A DNA stretch of 9,350 nucleotides from Scatomonas sp963649395. Lineage in GTDB: Bacteria; Bacillota; Clostridia; Lachnospirales; Lachnospiraceae. The translations under genes and the position numbers were made by a program. The notes under the pieces are model-generated. The model saw only the letters and a list, made by a program, of their open reading frames with translations. It was not told the origin of the DNA and ran no database searches. This document shows positions 1-4,790 of this stretch, piece by piece. Numbering within the stretch: the stretch's first letter is position 1; each line of letters begins with the position of its first letter. The stretch spans positions 1 through 9,350 of the forward strand of contig CAVJHW010000099.1 of assembly GCA_963649395.1 (NCBI GenBank). Reading direction: 5' to 3'.

Positions 1-2
1 AA

Positions 3-80
3 AGGGCAACCGAAGGCGAAAGCATCAGCTTTCGGCTGAGTTTGCCCGGTGCCCTTCTGGAGGAAGAGCTGGCTGCTTAG
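3..80 (+). CDS. 3' end of an upstream gene, possibly a sensor histidine kinase (partial)
   Basis: An open frame runs in from the left edge and stops at a TAG at 78-80, giving 25 C-terminal residues that contain GESISFRLSLPG followed by an acidic LLEEELAA end. The pattern of a small turn and then alternating hydrophobic residues ending in LP resembles the last beta strand of HATPase_c domains in sensor histidine kinases, which often end GxGTxFxLxLP. Codon choice (CTG, GAG, GCC) matches the genes downstream. The fragment is too short for a firm family call. Frame 2 is also open to position 166, but its translation is rich in Arg, Pro and Cys and looks non-coding. Confidence 0.35.
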   Translation, partial: RATEGESISFRLSLPGALLEEELAA

Positions 81-276
81 TGTTTCTTCAAGCTGAGGAC
101 CAGCCTGTCGTACTGCTGCCCCTGCCCCACCGCCGCCTCTGCCCGTCACCCATGGAAAAACATTAGACGGTCACCCACGGAGAAACACCTGCAAGTTCCC
201 CGGGGAAAAACAGCAACCCACACTTTATAGAGAAGCCCCTGCTTGCCTCGAGGGAAGGCTGTGCTCAAAAAAATGC
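81..276. other. Non-coding stretch upstream of the operon
   Basis: No credible gene is seen between the stop at 80 and the promoter near 277. The stretch is C-rich around 115-150 and holds three degenerate 25-bp direct repeats (annotated separately). A perfect 12-bp palindrome, TTCCCCGGGGAA, lies at 196-207 inside the third repeat. No hairpin followed by a T-run, as a rho-independent terminator would show, is visible after the upstream gene. Confidence 0.6.
145..219. repeat. Three degenerate 25-bp direct repeats
   Basis: Units begin at 145, 170 and 195. Units one and two share GTCACCCAYGGARAAACA. The third keeps only the GGAAAAACA half, and its 5' half is replaced by a CCCCGGGG palindrome. 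The GGARAAACA core recurs at 154, 179 and 204, an exact 25-bp spacing. The array ends 57 bp upstream of the probable -35 box of the operon. It could be an operator array for a regulator of the polysaccharide operon, or a decayed minisatellite; the sequence alone does not decide. Confidence 0.6.
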
Positions 277-305
277 TTGAATTGCCGCCTGAAAAGGGTT
301 ATAGT
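277..305 (+). promoter_or_regulatory. Probable sigma-A promoter of the polysaccharide operon
   Basis: TTGAAT at 277-282 (-35) and TATAGT at 300-305 (-10) are separated by exactly 17 bp, which predicts transcription start near 312. This leaves a leader of about 34 nt before the start codon chosen for the first gene at 346. An A-run at 267-273 just upstream of the -35 could act as an UP-like element. No equally good promoter is seen in the following 8 kb, which fits one long transcription unit. Confidence 0.7.
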
Positions 306-345
306 AATTAAGCGTAAGATGTGAATGGGGAGAGGAAAAAGTTAC

Positions 346-1143
346 ATGAAGAAATTAAGGATTTTCAGCATCCTTTTCCTGCTGCTGTCAGCCGCTGTCT
401 TCGTGGCCTTTCGGCAGTACAGGAGGTGGAATTCGGATACCACCGCCCCGGTGATTACCTGTGACAGCCAGGAGCTGTCCCTGTCGGCATCCGCCACAGA
501 AGAGGACTTATTGCAAGGGGTGACAGCATCCGATGATATCAGCGGAGATGTGTCGGACACCCTGGTGGTAGAGAGTCTATCCTCTTTTACCAGCGAGGGC
601 AGTCGGATTATTACTTATGCAGCAGTGGACGACAGTCACAATGTGGGGCGGGCAGAACGAACCCTGGTTTATACAGACTACCAGGAACCGGTGTTTCATC
701 TGACGGCTCCTCTTTCTTATGCCGTAGGAGAGAAGGTTAGTCCCCTGTCCGTGATTACGGCGGAGAGCGTTCTGGATGGGGACTTGACAGAGCAGATCAA
801 ATATTCCATGGAGAGCTCTGTGAACAATATGGTAGTAGGAAATTATCCCATTGAATTCCGGGTGATGGACAGTGGCGGCAAGACGGTTTATCTGGAAACC
901 CAAGTAGAGATCTATGAGCAGTCCTACAAGGGGATTCAGGTGTCCATCAGCGATTATCTGATTTATCTGGACCAGGGACAGTATTTTGACCCGGCAGCTT
1001 ATTATCTGGGAGCGGACGCAGAAGGTGAGCTGTCTATTTGGTCTAATGTGAATACCCAGGAGACCGGCTCCTATTACGTAGACTATGTGGTCAATGGCTA
1101 TGGAGCCGCAGGCAAGAACCGTATGATTGTGGTGGTGCGCTAG
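346..1143 (+). CDS. Membrane-anchored extracellular protein with three Ig-like (DUF5011-type) repeats
   Basis: A 265-residue protein with a basic N-terminus and one hydrophobic segment (about residues 5-22), then an entirely extracellular-type, acidic beta-rich region. No lipobox cysteine follows the hydrophobic segment, so it is probably an uncleaved signal anchor. Three Ig-like modules can be read at about 33-110, 113-191 and 193-265. The first begins TTAPVITC and carries TASDDISGDVSD and AVDDSHNVG; the second carries a related LDGDLTEQI. These are hallmarks of DUF5011/HYR-like bacterial Ig folds. An in-frame ATG at 325 exists, but the start at 346 is preferred because GGGGAGAGG (327-335) sits 10 nt before it and the anchor then begins MKKLR. 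It is the first gene of the operon. A role in binding or guiding surface polysaccharide is inferred from context only. Confidence 0.8.
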   Translation: MKKLRIFSILFLLLSAAVFVAFRQYRRWNSDTTAPVITCDSQELSLSASATEEDLLQGVTASDDISGDVSDTLVVESLSSFTSEGSRIITYAAVDDSHNVGRAERTLVYTDYQEPVFHLTAPLSYAVGEKVSPLSVITAESVLDGDLTEQIKYSMESSVNNMVVGNYPIEFRVMDSGGKTVYLETQVEIYEQSYKGIQVSISDYLIYLDQGQYFDPAAYYLGADAEGELSIWSNVNTQETGSYYVDYVVNGYGAAGKNRMIVVVR

Positions 1144-1148
1144 TTACA

Positions 1149-1177
1149 AACTCATGACCTTTAGGTCGTGGCTAGTT
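1149..1177 (+). other. Intercistronic hairpin
   Basis: Six bases after the stop codon of the Ig-like gene, CATGACC (1153-1159) and GGTCGTG (1164-1170) form a 7-bp stem with one G-U pair around a TTTA loop. AACT (1149-1152) and AGTT (1174-1177) can extend it across a 3-nt bulge. There is no T-run after it, so it is not a standard terminator. It could be an mRNA processing or stability element that sets the ratio of the Ig-like protein to the downstream kinases. Confidence 0.45.
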
Positions 1178-1277
1178 GACAAGCTAAGGGATCGGAGCAT
1201 CGCATCAGCAGCGGTGCAGGGGAGTGAGGTTTTGCAGAAAACTGTTACGGCAGGGAGGCAGCAGCGGAGGAGATAGA

Positions 1278-2807
1278 ATGGAACAGGATACCCAGAACAG
1301 ACAGGCGGAAGATGTCCTGAATGTGATAGGCGATATAGTGAAGAATTGGTGGGTCGTTGTATGCATTGCCCTGGCAGTGTCGCTTTGGGCATATATGGCG
1401 GCCTTTTTACTGTATGCGCCCACCTATACCTCAGATACTACCTTTGTAGTTTCCGCCAAGGGGAGTACCACAGGGACCTATGCCAATACCACCAAGGCCA
1501 AGAAGCTGACAGATACCTTTCAATCTGTCTTGGGCAGCCAGGTTCTGCAGAAGAAGGTGGCGGAATATCTGAACCTGCCCTCCTTCCCGGGGCAGGTCTC
1601 TATTCAGGTTCTGCCGGAGACGAACCTCCTGACGGTGGCGGTAACCAGCGATTCACCGGAGCTGTCCTTTCGCCTGCTCAAGGGGATTCTGGCCAATTAT
1701 GAGGAAGTATCCAAGAACGTTCTGGGAGAGGTTGTCCTGGAGACCTTTGAGGAGCCGGATTTTCCCTCAGGGCCGGATGTTTCCTTTCAGGGGCGGGCTG
1801 TGATGAAGAAGGCATTTCTGTGGGGAGCGGCCTTTATGGCCCTGCTTTTGGGCATTCTATCCTATCTGAGGGATACGGTCAAATCCGAGGAGGATGTGAG
1901 CCGGAAGCTGGATACTACCTTATTTGGTGTCTTGGGGCATGAGAGGGCTTATCGGAATCTGAAGGCCCGTCTTCTGCGGAGGAGGAAGAAGCAGCTTATT
2001 ACGGAACCCACGGTGGGATTTGGCTTTGCAGAGAGCATCAAGAAGATGCGAACTAAGCTGATTTACCAATGTGAAAAGGAGAAGCAGAATATAGTCCTGG
2101 TCACCAGCACGGCTCCCCGGGAGGGGAAGACTACGGTGGCAGCCAATCTGGCTCTGGCCATCGCTCAGCGGGGCCTGAAGGTGCTTCTGATTGAGGGAGA
2201 TCTGAAACGGTCGGTGCTGGCGGAGGTCCTGGGTGCCAGGATTCCAGAGGGGGCAGGCCTGGATAAGAATAGAAGTAAGTCGGGGGATCTGGATCCGGCG
2301 ATCTTTCGGCCGGAGGAGAATCTGCCCCTCTATCTGCTGGCGAATTGCGGCCCCTGGAATAAGGCTGCGGAATTCCTGGGCTCTGCCCGCTTCAGTCGTT
2401 TTCTGGAGAGTTGGAGGCAGAGGGTGGATTATATTATCATTGACGGACCCTGTGTGCGCGGGCGGGCAGATGCGGAGGTCTTGATGCGACAGGCCGATCT
2501 CTCTCTTTTGGTAGTTCGACAGAACCAGCAGAAGATTCCCCTTATCAATGATACCATTGACTTGCTGGAAAGCTATGGAAAACGGGTGGCAGGCTGCATT
2601 CTCAACCATACCATTTCCCGGGGAGCTCTCTTCACCTCCGGCTATGGCTACGGCTATGGCTATGGTTACGGCGGCTACCGCTACGGCAGGCGTTATGGTG
2701 GCTATTACGGCGGCTACTATTACGGAAGCTACTATGGGGCCTATCATAGGAAGAAGTCCTCCGCCACCAAGAGAAAGAAGGAGCAGAAGGAGCATGCCCA
2801 TGAGTGA
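1278..2807 (+). CDS. Polysaccharide co-polymerase/BY-kinase fusion with a 16-tyrosine tail
   Basis: A 509-residue fusion of a Wzz/CapA-type chain-length domain and a CapB/CpsD-type bacterial tyrosine kinase. Transmembrane segments lie at about 24-46 and 179-196, with the extracellular co-polymerase region between them. The cytoplasmic kinase has Walker A near 277-286 (STAPREGKTT), Walker A' at 302-311 (VLLIEGDLKR) and Walker B at 385-391 (YIIIDGP). It ends in a Gly/Tyr tail (455-489, 16 tyrosines) and a Lys/Glu-rich end. Two key sites deviate: E306 replaces the first Asp of Walker A', and the EX2RX2R oligomerisation motif reads E252-x-x-K255-x-x-R258. ATG 1278 is chosen over the in-frame GTG at 1224 because GGAGGAG (1266-1272) lies 5 nt before it. 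Its stop overlaps the next start by 8 nt. It probably acts with the next gene in chain-length control. Confidence 0.9.
   Translation: MEQDTQNRQAEDVLNVIGDIVKNWWVVVCIALAVSLWAYMAAFLLYAPTYTSDTTFVVSAKGSTTGTYANTTKAKKLTDTFQSVLGSQVLQKKVAEYLNLPSFPGQVSIQVLPETNLLTVAVTSDSPELSFRLLKGILANYEEVSKNVLGEVVLETFEEPDFPSGPDVSFQGRAVMKKAFLWGAAFMALLLGILSYLRDTVKSEEDVSRKLDTTLFGVLGHERAYRNLKARLLRRRKKQLITEPTVGFGFAESIKKMRTKLIYQCEKEKQNIVLVTSTAPREGKTTVAANLALAIAQRGLKVLLIEGDLKRSVLAEVLGARIPEGAGLDKNRSKSGDLDPAIFRPEENLPLYLLANCGPWNKAAEFLGSARFSRFLESWRQRVDYIIIDGPCVRGRADAEVLMRQADLSLLVVRQNQQKIPLINDTIDLLESYGKRVAGCILNHTISRGALFTSGYGYGYGYGYGGYRYGRRYGGYYGGYYYGSYYGAYHRKKSSATKRKKEQKEHAHE
2640..2744 (+). repeat. Gly/Tyr codon repeat encoding the kinase tail
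   Basis: The segment alternates glycine (GGC/GGT) and tyrosine (TAT/TAC) codons, opening with five GY pairs and continuing as GGYY, GGYYY and GSYY variants. It encodes residues 455-489 of the first kinase, with 16 tyrosines in 35 residues. Tyrosine clusters at the C-terminus are the usual autophosphorylation site of BY-kinases; this one is unusually long and regular. The near-repeat DNA makes copy-number change by strand slippage plausible. Confidence 0.85.
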
Positions 2808-4176
2808 GCACGAAAGCACCAAGGTGCAGGAAGAGAAGGAGATTGATCTCACAGAGATCCTTTCCGACTATTTTCGTATTTTTTTCCGGATGTGGTTCTG
2901 GGTTTTGCTTCTGACCGCTTTGGGAGCCGGAATATTCTACCTGCGGGCCATGACCTCTTATGTGCCCCGCTACCGGGCTTCTGCTACCTTTACCATCAAT
3001 ATTCAGAAGAACGAGGGTTCGGCTGAGGATCTGGGCAGTACAGCCTATTTTGACAATGCGGCGGCGGAACAGATGGCAGTGACCTTTCCCTATATCCTTA
3101 CCAGTGATGTATTGCGTCGGGAGATTGCCCGGGATATGGGAGGGTCGGTTACCGGCAGCATCGAGGCCACTGTGATGGAGAATACCAATCTGCTGACTAT
3201 TTCCGTGACGGATACCGATGCGGAGAGAGCTTATGTGACCTTGCAGGCTGTGGTGAAGAATTATCCCTCTATTTCGGAGGTTATCTTGGGGAAGATCTAT
3301 ATGGAGCAGCTGGATGAGACAGGGATTCCCCCTTCTCCCATCAATCCTCCCGATTTCAAACGAAGTGCAATGAAGGGAGGTCTGCTGGGCTTTGGCCTGG
3401 CCGCCCTGTGGACGGCGGTTTTGGTGGTGACTCGGAGGACCGTGCGCAAGGAGGCGGATATCCGGAAACGCCTGCATACCCGTTGCCTGGGAGTGGTTCC
3501 TGAGGTAGGAGGAAGGCGGCGGACGCACCGGTCGCGGCTGCGGATGATCCTGACAGAGCCCAAATACGAGGACAGACTGCAGGAGCCTTTGCGGATGATC
3601 CGCAATAAGATTGAATACAATGCCCATGAATATAAGGCCAAGACCTTCCTGATTACCAGTGCCCTGGCCGGGGAGGGAAAGAGTACCGTTGCGGTGAATC
3701 TTGCCATCTCCCTGGCTCAGGCGGGTCAGAAGGTGGTCCTCATTGACTGCGACCTTCGGCATCCCACGGGACGTATCATCCTGGGTCTGGAGGAAGGAGA
3801 GGGACTGCGGGAGATCCTGGAGGACAAGGCAGATATGCAGAATTGCCTGATGAGCGCCGGTGCTCTGAACCTGGAGTCCGACCTGAATCTGATCTTCCTC
3901 CCGGGTGGACAGCCCCTGGATGACGGCTCCGAGCTTTTGGGTTCCCAGCATATGAGGGACCTGATCCAGACCATGGAGGATTGGGCGGATTATGTTATTT
4001 TGGACAGTGCCCCTGCCGGTTTGCTCACCGATGCTGTAGTTCTGGCTCAATATGCCGATGCTGCCGTCCTGGTGGTGCGCAAGGACTTCGCCCGGGTGGA
4101 TACTATTATGGACGGACTGGAACACCTGGCAGAGAGCCATATCCAGGTGGTGGGAAGCGTTTTGAATGGGGTGTAA
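2800..4176 (+). CDS. Second polysaccharide co-polymerase/BY-kinase fusion, without tyrosine tail
   Basis: A 458-residue paralogue of the preceding gene with the same order: transmembrane segment at about 31-50, extracellular Wzz-type region, a Pro-rich PPSPINPPDF stretch, second transmembrane segment at about 195-212, then the P-loop kinase. All kinase motifs are canonical: E262-x-x-R265-x-x-R268, Walker A 287-296 (SALAGEGKST), Walker A' with D316-C-D318-L-R320, and Walker B ending at D402. The protein stops at VLNGV, where other family members continue into a tyrosine cluster, so it has no obvious autophosphorylation tail. ATG 2800 is preferred over ATG 2794 because AAGGAG (2787-2792) is 7 nt from the former and 1 nt from the latter. 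The 8-nt overlap (ATGAGTGA) with the previous gene suggests translational coupling and matched amounts. A role as ATP-hydrolysing partner acting on the other kinase's tail is inferred. Confidence 0.9.
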   Translation: MSEHESTKVQEEKEIDLTEILSDYFRIFFRMWFWVLLLTALGAGIFYLRAMTSYVPRYRASATFTINIQKNEGSAEDLGSTAYFDNAAAEQMAVTFPYILTSDVLRREIARDMGGSVTGSIEATVMENTNLLTISVTDTDAERAYVTLQAVVKNYPSISEVILGKIYMEQLDETGIPPSPINPPDFKRSAMKGGLLGFGLAALWTAVLVVTRRTVRKEADIRKRLHTRCLGVVPEVGGRRRTHRSRLRMILTEPKYEDRLQEPLRMIRNKIEYNAHEYKAKTFLITSALAGEGKSTVAVNLAISLAQAGQKVVLIDCDLRHPTGRIILGLEEGEGLREILEDKADMQNCLMSAGALNLESDLNLIFLPGGQPLDDGSELLGSQHMRDLIQTMEDWADYVILDSAPAGLLTDAVVLAQYADAAVLVVRKDFARVDTIMDGLEHLAESHIQVVGSVLNGV

Positions 4177-4203
4177 GCCTTCGAGGTCTGATGGAGGTAA
4201 GGG

Positions 4204-4674
4204 ATGAAGATATTGGATACCCGGGCCTATCTCTCTGTGGTGCAGGAGCTTACGGAGGCCGGAAATGAGGTGGCTGTCCGCATTGCAGGCTGCAGCATGG
4301 TTCCCTTCCTGGCAGATGGCAGAGACAGTGTCTGCCTGGCCAAGCCCCAGAAACCCCTGAAGAGGGGGGACATGGTTTGTTATCGGAGGCTGGATGGAAG
4401 CTTTGTCCTCCACCGGATCTGCAGGGTGCGGCCGGAGGGATATTATATCGTGGGGGACGGTCAGCAGGAGCTGGAGGGTCCCGTAGCCCGAGAGCAAATC
4501 TTCGCCCGGGTGATCCGGGTGAACCGAAAGGGAAGATGGATCGGAGAAGAGAATTTCTGCTGGCGCTTCTTTGCCGGTGCCTGGCTGCGCTTGCGTCCCT
4601 TCCGATACCTTATTCTGAAACTATACGGAGCCCTGCCCCGCCTGCATAGCCTTGGTACATCAGGCCGCCGATAA
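4204..4674 (+). CDS. Small S24/S26 signal-peptidase-like serine protease
   Basis: A 156-residue protein with the G-C-S31-M-x-P box of the S24/S26 peptidases (nucleophile S31), then KRGDMVCY (53-60), LHRI with H70, and IVGDGQ (82-87), matching the order of signal peptidase boxes. As in the SipW/ER-type signal peptidases, His (H70) stands where the classical catalytic Lys is expected. There is no N-terminal membrane segment. A C-terminal Trp/Phe/Arg/Leu-rich amphipathic stretch (about 118-145) could associate it with the membrane. The start has GGAGG at 4193-4197, 6 nt before ATG, and lies 27 nt after the second kinase gene. The following gene is an ABC exporter, so processing of an exported peptide or protein is likely, but no substrate gene is visible. 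It could also be an inactive or cytosolic member of the fold. Confidence 0.75.
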   Translation: MKILDTRAYLSVVQELTEAGNEVAVRIAGCSMVPFLADGRDSVCLAKPQKPLKRGDMVCYRRLDGSFVLHRICRVRPEGYYIVGDGQQELEGPVAREQIFARVIRVNRKGRWIGEENFCWRFFAGAWLRLRPFRYLILKLYGALPRLHSLGTSGRR

Positions 4675-4790
4675 GCGGATCCCGAGGTTGCCTGTCCGCA
4701 AATCCGATGGCACAGGCGCAAAAGCTTAGAGGCAGCCAGCGGGGGAATGGCTGGTGAGGCAGACAGTCCTGGGAGGATGATCGCAATATT
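4675..4790 (+). other. Gap between protease and exporter genes with possible hairpins
   Basis: No gene fits here; in particular there is no room for a PqqD-like or precursor-peptide gene of usual size. CAGCCA and TGGCTG (within about 4735-4755) form a 6-bp stem with a GC-rich loop, and GCCTGT pairs with ACAGGC further upstream. GGGAGG at 4771-4776 is the only ribosome-binding-like site before the exporter ATG at 4791, an unusually long 14-nt spacing. It is followed directly by a five-codon frame (ATG 4777 to TGA 4794) whose stop overlaps the exporter start. Confidence 0.4.

Noticed and set aside
2..166. Open frame 2 at the left edge as a second gene end.
   Set aside because: The product is rich in Arg, Pro and Cys with no recognisable pattern and runs through the repeat array; frame 3, ending at 80, looks far more protein-like.
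145..219. CRISPR-like array.
   Set aside because: The three units are contiguous 25-bp repeats with drift, with no unique spacers of constant length between conserved repeats and no cas genes.
325..345. Upstream ATG start for the Ig-like protein.
   Set aside because: It would overlap the GGGGAGAGG ribosome site, has no site of its own, lies only about 13 nt from the predicted transcription start, and adds seven hydrophilic residues before a normal signal-anchor start.
1176..1204. Perfect TTGACA (1176-1181) as the -35 of an internal promoter for the kinases.
   Set aside because: At 16-18 bp spacing there is only ATCGCA-like sequence and no TATAAT-like box; the TTGACA also overlaps the right arm of the hairpin at 1149-1177.
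1920..2852. A 310-codon open frame on the - strand opposite the first kinase.
   Set aside because: Its product is low-complexity antisense of the Gly/Tyr repeat and P-loop region; no ribosome site or family motif supports it.
2632..4497. A 621-codon open frame on the - strand opposite both kinases.
   Set aside because: It is a mirror of GC-rich coding sequence: low-complexity, His/Gln/Ser/Arg-rich product without domains, and the + strand genes carry full family motifs across the same bases.
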